Shown here: positions 16,936 through 24,610 of the stretch, in pieces | How the letters are laid out: each line of letters starts with the position of its first letter | Numbering within the stretch: position 1 is the first letter of the stretch | Assembly: GCA_031549325.1 (NCBI GenBank) | Contig: JAVBQA010000045.1 | Coordinates: forward strand, 18,053 to 82,052 | Source of the DNA: JAJDGF01 sp031549325 | Lineage (GTDB): Bacteria; Bacillota; Clostridia; Christensenellales; Aristaeellaceae | Length of the DNA stretch: 64,000 bases | Reading direction: 5' to 3' | Notes under the pieces: model-generated | Databases searched by the model: none | What the model was told of the DNA's origin: nothing | The model's input: the letters and a program-made list of their open reading frames with translations, nothing else | Made by a program: the position numbers and the translations under genes

Positions 16936-18381
16936 TTAGTATGCCTTCGCAAAATACATCAGCTTCCCGGCGGGCTTGCCGCAGCACACGCACACGTCGC
17001 TGGGCATGCCCGACTGATCGAACGGCATGTTCCTCGAAGAGGCGTTCGTCTTTTCCTTGATCGCGTCCTCGCAGGCGCGCTCGCCGCACCAGCTGGCCTT
17101 GACGAATCCGTCCTGCACGCCCTTTTCGAGCGCATCCATGTCAGCAGCGGTATAGGTCTTGGCGTCCCGGAACGCCTTAGCTTGCTCAAATAGCGTATGA
17201 TGGATGCTGTCCAGCATAGACTTGACCGCATCGCCGATGCCGTCCAGAGCCAGCTGGCTCTTCTCAAAGGTGTCCCGGCGCATCGCGGTGGCCACGCCCG
17301 CCTCGATATCGCGCGGCCCGAGCTCCAGGCGCACCGGCACGCCCTTCATCTCCCACTCGTTGAACTTCCAGCCCGCGCTGTAGGTGTCTCGGTCGTCCAG
17401 CTCCACGCGCAGCCCGGCCGCTTCGAGTTCGGCCTTCAGCGCGCGGGCGCGCTCCAGCACGCCCTCCTTATGCTGGGCGATGGGCAAGATCACCACCTGG
17501 ATCGGGGCGACCCTGGGCGGCATTCGCAGCCCGCGCTCATCGCCATGGGTCATGATGATGGCGCCGATCATGCGGGTGGACGTGCCCCAGCTGGTTTCGT
17601 GCACAAACTCCAGCTGGCCTTCCTTGCTCAGGTACTGAATGCCGAACGCCTCGGCGAAGTTGGTGCCAAAGTTGTGGGTGGTGCCTGCCTGGAGCGCCTT
17701 GCCATCCTGCATCATGGCTTCCATGGAGTAGGTGGCTCGGGCGCCGGCAAACTTTTCCTTGTCCGACTTCTGCCCCACGTAGACCGGCAGCGCCAACACA
17801 TTCTCGGCAAACTCTCGATATACCTCGAGCATTTGCAGCGTCTCTTCCTGGGCTTCCTCGGCGGTGGCGTGGATGGTGTGCCCCTCCTGCCAAAGGAACT
17901 CAGAGGTGCGCAGGAATGGGCGCGTGCTCTTCTCCCAACGCATGACCGAGCACCATTGGTTGTACTTCATCGGGAGGTCGCGCCAGCTCTGTACCCACTT
18001 GGCGTACATGTTACAGAACAGCGTCTCCGAGGTCGGGCGGATGGCCAAACGCTCCTGCAGCTTTTCGTTGCCCCCGTGAGTGACCCAAGCGACCTCGGGC
18101 GCAAAGCCCTCCACGTGCTCAGCCTCCTTCAGCAGCAGGCTCTCGGGAATCAGCATCGGGAAATACACGTTTTTGTGGCCGGTGGCCTTGAAGCGCGCGT
18201 CCATCTCCTGCTGGATCAGCTCCCAGATGCCGTAGCCGTACGGCTTGATGACCATGCAGCCGCGCACGTCGGCGTAATCCACGAGATCGGTTTTGAGGAT
18301 CACGTCGGTGTACCACTGCGAAAAATCTTCGCTCCTGGGGGTGATCTGCGTCACGAATTCCTGATTGTCCTTCTTGCCCAT
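16936..18381 (-). CDS. proS: prolyl-tRNA synthetase (short, archaeal/eukaryotic type)
   Basis: A 481-residue class II aminoacyl-tRNA synthetase charging tRNA-Pro. The class II motifs appear as LAIRPTSETLF (motif 1/2 region), NQWCSVMRWEKSTRPFLRTSEFLWQEGH (motif 2) and an RLELGPRDIEAG-containing anticodon domain. The C-terminal zinc-like cysteines (CVCCGKPAGKLMYFAKAY) and lack of an editing insertion identify the type 3 ProS. The ATG at 18381 has AAGGAGGGG upstream; an extension to 18573 runs back through the T-box terminator and is rejected. Expression is controlled by a T-box leader. Confidence 0.97.
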   Translation of the reverse strand: MGKKDNQEFVTQITPRSEDFSQWYTDVILKTDLVDYADVRGCMVIKPYGYGIWELIQQEMDARFKATGHKNVYFPMLIPESLLLKEAEHVEGFAPEVAWVTHGGNEKLQERLAIRPTSETLFCNMYAKWVQSWRDLPMKYNQWCSVMRWEKSTRPFLRTSEFLWQEGHTIHATAEEAQEETLQMLEVYREFAENVLALPVYVGQKSDKEKFAGARATYSMEAMMQDGKALQAGTTHNFGTNFAEAFGIQYLSKEGQLEFVHETSWGTSTRMIGAIIMTHGDERGLRMPPRVAPIQVVILPIAQHKEGVLERARALKAELEAAGLRVELDDRDTYSAGWKFNEWEMKGVPVRLELGPRDIEAGVATAMRRDTFEKSQLALDGIGDAVKSMLDSIHHTLFEQAKAFRDAKTYTAADMDALEKGVQDGFVKASWCGERACEDAIKEKTNASSRNMPFDQSGMPSDVCVCCGKPAGKLMYFAKAY

Positions 18382-18401
18382 AGAGGCCCCTCCTTCGCAA
18401 T

Positions 18402-18435
18402 AAAAAAGCTTCATCCCGTCGTGCAGGGACGAAGC
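18402..18435 (-). terminator. T-box-controlled intrinsic terminator
   Basis: GCTTCGTCCC and GGGATGAAGC (minus strand) form a 10-bp stem with one G-U type mismatch tolerance, followed by TTTTTT. It is the competing structure to the T-box antiterminator. Confidence 0.85.
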
Positions 18436-18628
18436 GTGTGCTCCGCGGTACCACCTTGCTTGGCGCTCATCGCGCCCGGCTTCAGCGCCCAGTAACGCGG
18501 GCGAAACGGCGGGGATTGGCCGCTGCTCCGGGGCCCGGACGGTTCGCGGTTCAGCCACACGCCTTTCAGCCACGGGCGCGCTCTCTTTGGGCGAAACGGT
18601 TAGAACCTAGCTCCCCATCACTGCAATA
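18402..18628 (-). promoter_or_regulatory. T-box riboswitch leader of proS
   Basis: The minus-strand leader contains the invariant T-box sequence AAGGTGGTACCGCG (18444-18457), an upstream stem I with AGTGA and AGAGAG motifs, and a terminator just before proS. Uncharged tRNA would base-pair through its acceptor end with the T-box and stabilise the antiterminator. GAACCG occurs twice at the 3' side of stem I, so CCG is a plausible proline specifier. Terminator: 10-bp stem 18408-18417 with 18426-18435, then six U. Confidence 0.92.
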
Positions 18629-18633
18629 CATCG

Positions 18634-18662
18634 ATTATAGGGAACGCGGATTAAAATTGCAA
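18634..18662 (-). promoter_or_regulatory. sigma-A promoter of the proS T-box transcript
   Basis: TTGCAA at 18657-18662 and TATAAT at 18634-18639 (minus strand) are spaced by exactly 17 bases and lie directly upstream of the T-box leader. Confidence 0.75.
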
Positions 18663-18677
18663 GGAAAACTGCAAATC

Positions 18678-19703
18678 TTAACCGACGCTGCTGGCCTGCA
18701 CCGCCTCGGGCGTCGATTTGGGCAGGAAAACCTGGCCGTTCAACACCTCGCACAGCGCCTCTGACAGCGCGGGCATGGCGTTGAGCGCTTCGGTCAGCGT
18801 GTTTTTGTTGTCCCCCACCTCCACTAGGATCGCGCGCTTGCCGATGTGTTGGTTGTAGCGCCCGGTCTTGACCAGCACATCCTTGCACAACCCGGACTGG
18901 ATCTGGTTTAGCGCCAGCGTGATCTGGCGGGCGAAAGCGATGTTCTCAGTGTAGTATGGCTTCACGTCGAACCCCTCGCCGTTGCCGATCAGCATCATCA
19001 ACTGGGCCGACTGCGCACCGCTGCCCGACAACGTCACGCGGCTTTGAGCCTGCCCCTCAATGTGCGCGTCGCGGTGCAGATCGATGTAGCAATCAAACGG
19101 CGTGTCCGCATATTTTTCCAGCGTCAGCAGCGAACGCACGTAAGCGGTGCCCAGCTTGGGCGGCTCGTGGTCGGTCACGTCGTGCACCACCTCGATGCCC
19201 TCCGCGCGCAGCAGCTGCGCCAGTTCATCGCCCACCCGCACGATGGAATGGTTTCGATCCGCTGTGCGCCAGGGTTCCAGCGCCACATATGGGTCGGAAG
19301 GCTCTTGTTCGTAAGCCTCGTGGGTGTGGGTATGGTAGATCAGCACGCGCTTCTTCGCGGCGTTTTGGGCGGTTGGCGCGTTGGTTTCTTTGGGTTCGGC
19401 AAACAGCGGCTCATCCGCGGGCGAAGGCGTGTCATACGGGATAACCTCGATGATCATGGGCACGCTCTCGTCGGTGTGCTCGTCCTCATGCAAAGAAGAA
19501 GCGGCGGCAAACGCCGCCACCGCTTCAATGGGTTCATTCATTCGCACGATGCTCGAATTGCCCTGCTGTATCGAGGCCGGCGCGCCGCGGTCCGAAAGCA
19601 CCAGCCGAAGGATCAACACCGCGAACACGATCACCAGCAGCGCGATGGCCATCCCAATCAGCAGTCTCGATGCGCGGATGACCTTGAAGCGAATCAACTG
19701 CAT
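18678..19703 (-). CDS. spoIIP: stage II sporulation protein P
   Basis: SpoIIP is a septal peptidoglycan hydrolase (amidase and endopeptidase) that works with SpoIID and SpoIIM during forespore engulfment. The 341-residue protein has one N-terminal membrane helix (about residues 10-33), a variable linker, and the catalytic domain with VLIYHTHTHEAY and YIDLHRDAH motifs and the VEVGDNKNT segment. The ATG at 19703 is chosen; a TTG at 19745 overlapping the previous stop lacks a ribosome site. It lies directly behind a PlsC-like gene and shares its promoter unless an internal sigma-E promoter exists, which I could not see. Confidence 0.92.
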   Translation of the reverse strand: MQLIRFKVIRASRLLIGMAIALLVIVFAVLILRLVLSDRGAPASIQQGNSSIVRMNEPIEAVAAFAAASSLHEDEHTDESVPMIIEVIPYDTPSPADEPLFAEPKETNAPTAQNAAKKRVLIYHTHTHEAYEQEPSDPYVALEPWRTADRNHSIVRVGDELAQLLRAEGIEVVHDVTDHEPPKLGTAYVRSLLTLEKYADTPFDCYIDLHRDAHIEGQAQSRVTLSGSGAQSAQLMMLIGNGEGFDVKPYYTENIAFARQITLALNQIQSGLCKDVLVKTGRYNQHIGKRAILVEVGDNKNTLTEALNAMPALSEALCEVLNGQVFLPKSTPEAVQASSVG

Positions 19704-19741
19704 CACCCCGTTTTCTTTGCTAGCTGATACAGCGTATTCGG

Positions 19742-20449
19742 TCAAATGCCGGGGTAGACCTGTTTGTCAAAGCCAGAATCGCGGCCCAACCTCTCCAGCT
19801 CTTTTTTCAGCGCGCCGGCCACCCGCGCGCGTTCCTCAGAAAAGGGCGCGTTGCCGTCAAACACGATTGCCTCGCCCACCAGCAGACTGCGCCTGTTCAT
19901 CTTGATGTCCAGCGGCACAAAGCACAAGTCTTTGCCAGTGGCTCGCTTATACATCTGCCCGAGCACCAAAAACCCGGTGTACAGCTCGCCCGGCTGATCG
20001 CTGGTGCTGACGTAGTCCACGTCCGGGTAGATGATCAGGCTCTCACCCAGCAGCAGCGCGTCCAGCGACTGACGGAATGTGACGCGCGCCTTCATCGGGC
20101 TTCGGAACACCGGGATTGCGCCGATGCACCGCATGAAATAGGGCACGATCCGGCTCAGCAGGTAGGAAACCATCTTGGTGTACCAGGCCGGCCAGTTCAC
20201 GCGCACCCTGAATGTGTAGCCGCTGTATTGCTCGCAGCAGCTCTGCTTGTCGCAGAACACGCTGAACACCCATGGGCGCATCTGCCGGTTCAAGTGGAGC
20301 AGCGTGAACACCGGTCCGCGCAGGTTTCGGTGGCGACAGATGAACACGCAAGGATTGGGAACGCGCTTCAGATCCGGCCGCTCATGCAGAAAAGTGAACG
20401 GCCGCGACAACATCCGAATCGCTCTGAACAACCCGTTGTATACTGCCAT
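19742..20449 (-). CDS. PlsC-like lysophospholipid acyltransferase, degenerate motif
   Basis: A 235-residue protein resembling 1-acyl-glycerol-3-phosphate acyltransferases. The catalytic HX4D motif is not canonical: the segment reads CRHRNLRGP, with Gly where Asp is expected, and the FPEGTR motif is replaced by IIYPDVDY. Hydrophobic stretches suggest membrane association. The start at 20449 is chosen because the longer in-frame ATGs lie on or upstream of the promoter's -10 box. A GAAGAGG sequence directly abuts the ATG. It precedes spoIIP with only a short gap, so a role linked to forespore membranes is possible but speculative. Confidence 0.6.
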   Translation of the reverse strand: MAVYNGLFRAIRMLSRPFTFLHERPDLKRVPNPCVFICRHRNLRGPVFTLLHLNRQMRPWVFSVFCDKQSCCEQYSGYTFRVRVNWPAWYTKMVSYLLSRIVPYFMRCIGAIPVFRSPMKARVTFRQSLDALLLGESLIIYPDVDYVSTSDQPGELYTGFLVLGQMYKRATGKDLCFVPLDIKMNRRSLLVGEAIVFDGNAPFSEERARVAGALKKELERLGRDSGFDKQVYPGI

Positions 20450-20492
20450 CCTCTTCACCACACGATCATAACATTGACTGCTATCCTGCAAC

Positions 20493-20521
20493 ATGATATA
20501 GCGAACGGGCAAAAATGTCAA
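20493..20521 (-). promoter_or_regulatory. sigma-A promoter for the acyltransferase-spoIIP transcript
   Basis: Minus-strand TTGACA (20516-20521) and TATCAT (20493-20498) are separated by 17 bases. The promoter begins right after the rnf operon terminator. Confidence 0.75.
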
Positions 20522-20523
20522 AC

Positions 20524-20553
20524 AAAAAAAGGGCTCAGCGTCCTGCCGAGCCC
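20524..20553 (-). terminator. intrinsic terminator of the rnf operon
   Basis: GGGCTC and GAGCCC arms (20531-20536, 20548-20553) plus inner G-C pairs form the stem; seven T follow on the minus strand. Confidence 0.85.
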
Positions 20554-20566
20554 GAATGCAACTGCG

Positions 20567-21577
20567 CTAGTTGCGATATTTCGCCCCTTGCTGCATCTGC
20601 ACGCTGCCGTTGGGGCACACCTTTTGGCAAGCGCCGCAGCCGGTGCAGTTCCAGTCGACCACCATGTGTTTGCCCTCTTCGTTCTTGGTGATCGCCTCAA
20701 ACTTGCATACCTTGGCGCAAGCGTCGCAGCCGTCGCACTTGTTCAGGTTGATGACGGCGCGCCGGCGCTTGGTTTCGTTGCTCCGCAGCGCCCCTGTGGG
20801 GCAGCTATCGGCGCACTGCATGCAGCCCGTGCATTTTTGAATGTCAATCTCAGGCAGGTTGTTCACCATTTTTAACGCGCCAAATTTGCAGCTTCGCTCG
20901 CACTTGCCACAGCTGATGCAGCCCGCCGTGCAAATGTCGCGCACCACTTTTCCCCGCTCCATGGCGCTGCAGATGCGATGCACCGCCACGCTCTGGGGCA
21001 GCAGCTGCAGAATGCCGCGCGGGCAGCTGGCCACGCACATGCCGCAGCTCTTGCATTTGTCCGGGTCGACCCTGGCCAGACGGTTATCATCTACCACAAT
21101 GGCGCCAAACTGGCAGCTCTTTTGGCAATCGCCCAACCCCAGGCAGGAAAACCAGCACGCCTTGTCGCCCTGGGCAGCCAGGCTCATGCTTTTGCAATCC
21201 ATCGGCCCCTGATATTCGAAGCGGGTCTGGCAGCGCTCGCTGCCGCCTCGGCACATGACCGTGGCCACCAGCTTGTCCTGCGCCTCCGCTTCCACACCCA
21301 TCAGCTGTCCGATGGCCTGCGCCGCCGAGTCCCCGCCAACCGGGCACTTATTCACCGGCGCGCTGCCATTCGCCACCGCAGCCGCGTAGCCGTCGCAGCC
21401 AGGGTATCCGCAGCCCCCGCAATTCGCGCCGGGAAGCAGTCCGCGAACCGCCGTTTGCAGCGGGTTTTCGGGCACCTCAAATTTCTTGCCGATGATCGAC
21501 AGCACAGCGCCAAATATCAGCCCCATCGCCCCAATGACACCCGAGGCGACCAGCACATTCGTAAGCGCGTTGCCCAT
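20567..21577 (-). CDS. rnfB: Rnf complex subunit B, multi-cluster ferredoxin
   Basis: RnfB receives electrons from reduced ferredoxin and passes them into the membrane Rnf complex. The 336-residue protein has an N-terminal membrane helix, the RnfB-specific Fe-S motif GANCGGCGYPGC, and a chain of ferredoxin-type CxxCxxCxxxC motifs: CKSCGMCVASC, CISCGKCERSC, CTGCMQCADSC, CDGCDACAKVC and CTGCGACQKVC, plus a looser CWFSC...CQKSC. This long clostridial form carries about six or seven [4Fe-4S] clusters. It is the last gene of rnfCDGEAB, as is usual in Clostridia, and is followed by a terminator. Confidence 0.96.
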   Translation of the reverse strand: MGNALTNVLVASGVIGAMGLIFGAVLSIIGKKFEVPENPLQTAVRGLLPGANCGGCGYPGCDGYAAAVANGSAPVNKCPVGGDSAAQAIGQLMGVEAEAQDKLVATVMCRGGSERCQTRFEYQGPMDCKSMSLAAQGDKACWFSCLGLGDCQKSCQFGAIVVDDNRLARVDPDKCKSCGMCVASCPRGILQLLPQSVAVHRICSAMERGKVVRDICTAGCISCGKCERSCKFGALKMVNNLPEIDIQKCTGCMQCADSCPTGALRSNETKRRRAVINLNKCDGCDACAKVCKFEAITKNEEGKHMVVDWNCTGCGACQKVCPNGSVQMQQGAKYRN

Positions 21578-21595
21578 GTTTCTCTCACCTCCCCA

Positions 21596-22174
21596 TCAAT
21601 GGATCAACCCGTTGAAGCCAGCGAACGCAATGGACATCAGCCCTGCGGTGATCAGCGCCCCGGGGAAGCCGTCCAGCCACTCGGGCATGTTGGAAAGCGT
21701 GAGCCGCTCGCGAATGCCCGCGAAAAGCACGATCGCCAGCGTGAATCCCAGCGCAGCGCCAACGCCGTTGACCACCGACTCGATCAGGTTGTAGTCCTTG
21801 GTGACGTTCAGAATCGTCACGCCCAGCACGGCGCAGTTGGTCGTGATCAGCGGAAGGTACACGCCCAGCGCCTGATAGAGCGCGAAGCTGACCTTCTTCA
21901 GCACGGTTTCAACCACCTGCACCAGCACCGCGATCACCAGGATAAACGCGATGGTCCGCATGTATTCCATTTCAAGCGGCACCAGGATCCACTGCTGGAT
22001 CATGTAGGCGACCAGTGACGCGAGGCCCATCACAAACGTAACGGCCATCCCCATGCCGAATGCGGTCTCGATCTTTCTGGAAACGCCCAGGAACGGGCAA
22101 ATCCCCAGGAACTGTGAAAGCACAAAGTTGTTGACCAGCACCGAGCCGATCAGGATCAGAATGATGTTGTTCAT
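21596..22174 (-). CDS. rnfA: Rnf complex subunit A
   Basis: A 192-residue integral membrane protein with six hydrophobic segments. RnfA and RnfE are inverted-topology paralogues that form the ion-conducting core. SQFLGICPFLGVS near residue 20-30 contains the conserved cysteine region that holds an Fe-S cluster between RnfA and RnfE. It overlaps rnfE by 4 bases and precedes rnfB by 18 bases. Confidence 0.95.
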   Translation of the reverse strand: MNNIILILIGSVLVNNFVLSQFLGICPFLGVSRKIETAFGMGMAVTFVMGLASLVAYMIQQWILVPLEMEYMRTIAFILVIAVLVQVVETVLKKVSFALYQALGVYLPLITTNCAVLGVTILNVTKDYNLIESVVNGVGAALGFTLAIVLFAGIRERLTLSNMPEWLDGFPGALITAGLMSIAFAGFNGLIH

Positions 22175-22773
22175 TTTGCGCCCTCCTTCCGCGTGGTGAG
22201 CGCGCCGGCCAACGCCAGCAGAAACCCAAGCGTGATGAACCCGCCGGGCGCCTGGGTGATGATCGTCATGGGCTGGTAGCCTTCGTGAAGAATGCTCACG
22301 CCAAACAGCGTGCCATTGCCGATCAGCTCCCTGATCGAGGCCAGCAGCGTGATCGCCAGCGTGAATCCAACCCCCATACCAAGCCCGTCAAACAGCGAAA
22401 GCATCGGGCCGTCCTTGAACGCAAACGCCTCGGCGCGCGCAAAGATGATGCAGTTCACCACGATCAGCGGGATGTAGATGCCCAGTGATTCGTTGAGCGC
22501 GGGCAAAAACGCCTTGATCAACATATCCACGATCGTCACGAACGTGGCGATGACGATGACGAAAGCCGGTATGCGGATGCGCTCCGGAATCGCGTTGCGC
22601 AGCAGCGAGATAAACAGATTGCTGAAGACCAGCACGAACGTGGTCGCCAAGCCCATGCCGATGCCATTCATGGCGGCAGTGGTGATGGCCAGCGTCGGGC
22701 ACATGCCCAGCACCAGGCGGAAGGTGGGGTTCTCTGCGATGATGCCGTTCAGAAACACCGTTTTCAGCTTCAT
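22171..22773 (-). CDS. rnfE: Rnf complex subunit E
   Basis: A 200-residue membrane protein, paralogue of RnfA. VLGMCPTLAITTAA near residues 22-35 carries the conserved Cys motif. It helps form the membrane channel that couples ferredoxin:NAD+ electron transfer to Na+ or H+ export. Its start overlaps the rnfG stop by 4 bases and its stop overlaps the rnfA start by 4 bases. Confidence 0.95.
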   Translation of the reverse strand: MKLKTVFLNGIIAENPTFRLVLGMCPTLAITTAAMNGIGMGLATTFVLVFSNLFISLLRNAIPERIRIPAFVIVIATFVTIVDMLIKAFLPALNESLGIYIPLIVVNCIIFARAEAFAFKDGPMLSLFDGLGMGVGFTLAITLLASIRELIGNGTLFGVSILHEGYQPMTIITQAPGGFITLGFLLALAGALTTRKEGAK

Positions 22774-23618
22774 TGTGCAGTTCCTCCCTTCAGGTGCTCG
22801 TCAAAGTAGCGCATGGCCGCGGAGATGCTTTCCTCATGGCTCGTGTTCTTGGGGGCTTGCAGCACGCCATCACGCGAGATGACCACGGTAACCTGCTCGG
22901 TATCGATGATGTAGGCGGGTTGCCCGTCATATTCAGCGCTGAACACCTGCCGGATCTCCGGGAACCCCATCGCACCGAACGCGGATATGGGCTTGATGCC
23001 AGTCGCGCCGGTTTGCTGCTGCAGATCCCTGTAGGCATCGAGGCTGGCCTCCGTTACGATCTCGCCCTCTTGCGGCACGATGTGAAGCTCGTCCTGCGCA
23101 TACCGCAGCGCCTCGGTCACGCCTGAAATCACGGCCTTTGAAGAAACCGTAGCGCCGGTAATGGCGTCCACATCGGCGCCAATACTGTCCGCGCTGGCAG
23201 CCTTCCCCGGAAACTGGTTCAGGAACGGCAGGTCGGCAATCTTGCTGCCCAACCCCGCCGTCTCGCTCTGGCTGTTGACCTTGAGCGAGTTGACCGAACC
23301 GCTCTGGTTTACCGCCAGCGCCAAGGCGATCGGGCCCTTGTACCCGGTCACCGTTAGCTGGTAGGTATAACCGATGGTTTCTCCACCCTTGATCACACGG
23401 CAAACCTCGCTGATGAGCGGATACTTGTCGGCGTTTGCGATCGTTTGCGGCTCGTAAGCGTCGCCGCCGGGCAGCACCTGCACACGGGCGACGTTGGCCT
23501 TGTCAATCGCTTGCTGCGCGATGGGCCCTTTGGTGATCTCGTTGGTGGCGGCCAGCGCCAGCGCGGCAATCAGCGAGAACAGAAACAGCCGCAGCGACAG
23601 TTGCAGCGTCTCCTTCAT
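22770..23618 (-). CDS. rnfG: Rnf complex subunit G with C-terminal extension
   Basis: RnfG carries covalently bound FMN outside the membrane. An N-terminal membrane helix (about residues 7-25) is followed by the FMN-binding domain with DAITGATVSSKAV, in which the threonine of GAT is the expected flavinylation site. At 282 residues it is clearly longer than the usual 180-220; about 100 residues follow the FMN domain, including an YDGQPAYIIDTEQVTVVIS strand-rich part and an amphipathic end. The extension has no family I recognise. It overlaps rnfD and rnfE by 4 bases each. Confidence 0.93.
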   Translation of the reverse strand: MKETLQLSLRLFLFSLIAALALAATNEITKGPIAQQAIDKANVARVQVLPGGDAYEPQTIANADKYPLISEVCRVIKGGETIGYTYQLTVTGYKGPIALALAVNQSGSVNSLKVNSQSETAGLGSKIADLPFLNQFPGKAASADSIGADVDAITGATVSSKAVISGVTEALRYAQDELHIVPQEGEIVTEASLDAYRDLQQQTGATGIKPISAFGAMGFPEIRQVFSAEYDGQPAYIIDTEQVTVVISRDGVLQAPKNTSHEESISAAMRYFDEHLKGGTAQ

Positions 23619-24598
23619 GCCTTCTTCACCTCCCCGTAGATTCTGGGTTGGGTGAACTTATCGATCAAAGGCGTCACGCAGTTCATCATCAGAATCGCGT
23701 AGGAGCAGCCCTCCGGATAGGTGGGATTAAACCGCCTGATCACAAAGACCAGCGCGCCGCAACCGATGCCCATGAGGATGCGGCCCCAGGGCGTGACGGG
23801 GGCAGTGGTGTAATCGGTGGCCATAAACAGCGCGCCCAGGATCAGGCCGCCCGACAGCATCTGGTACAGCGCCGAATCCCCGTTGCCCGCGAAGCTGCCC
23901 GTGGAGATCCAGAACAGCACGAAACACGTAACGAGGAACGTCACCGGGATGCGCCAGTTGACCACCTGAATGGCCATCAGGTAGATCCCTCCAAGCAGCA
24001 GGCACAGCTTGCTGACTTCGCCGATGCAGCCAGGAATGTTGCCCAGGAACAGGTCCATCAGCGGGTAGCGCGCCGCGCTCAGCGCCACCAGCGGCGTGGC
24101 GGTGGCCAGCGCATCCACCGTAGCGGACGAGGAGGCATCAGCCGCCATACCAGGCAGCACAAACGCGCTGCTGGTCATCATCCCCATCCACGAGGCCATC
24201 AGCACCGCGCGCGCCGCCAGCGCGGGATTCATGAAGTTGTGGCCGATGCCGCCAAAGATCTGCTTGACCACGACGATCGCCACGCCCGAACCGATCACGC
24301 CGATCCAGAGCGGCGCGCTGGCGGGCAGGTTGTAAGCGAGCAGCAGACCGGTCACGACAGCGCTCAGGTCGGTCACGGTCACCGGGCGCTTCAGCGCGCG
24401 CTGGATCATGGCTTCCCAGCCCACAGCCGAAGCCACGCAAATCAGGATGTGCCACAGCGCGTTCACGCCAAAATGCGCCACGCCAAAGATACCCGCTGGC
24501 AACAGCGCCAGAATCACATGCCCCATCAGCACGGGTGTCGTGTATTGGGATCGGATGTGCGGCGACGAGGTCACGCGCATCATTGGATTTGCCTGCAT
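23615..24598 (-). CDS. rnfD: Rnf complex subunit D
   Basis: A 327-residue polytopic membrane subunit that binds FMN covalently. About nine hydrophobic segments are visible. DALATATPLVAL near residue 165 corresponds to the flavinylation loop (S/T-GAT in relatives), and MATDYTTAPVTPWGRILMGIGCG near the C-terminus is highly conserved in RnfD/NqrB. It sits 12 bases behind rnfC and overlaps rnfG by 4 bases. Confidence 0.95.
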   Translation of the reverse strand: MQANPMMRVTSSPHIRSQYTTPVLMGHVILALLPAGIFGVAHFGVNALWHILICVASAVGWEAMIQRALKRPVTVTDLSAVVTGLLLAYNLPASAPLWIGVIGSGVAIVVVKQIFGGIGHNFMNPALAARAVLMASWMGMMTSSAFVLPGMAADASSSATVDALATATPLVALSAARYPLMDLFLGNIPGCIGEVSKLCLLLGGIYLMAIQVVNWRIPVTFLVTCFVLFWISTGSFAGNGDSALYQMLSGGLILGALFMATDYTTAPVTPWGRILMGIGCGALVFVIRRFNPTYPEGCSYAILMMNCVTPLIDKFTQPRIYGEVKKA

Positions 24599-24610
24599 GG
24601 GCGGTCCCTC

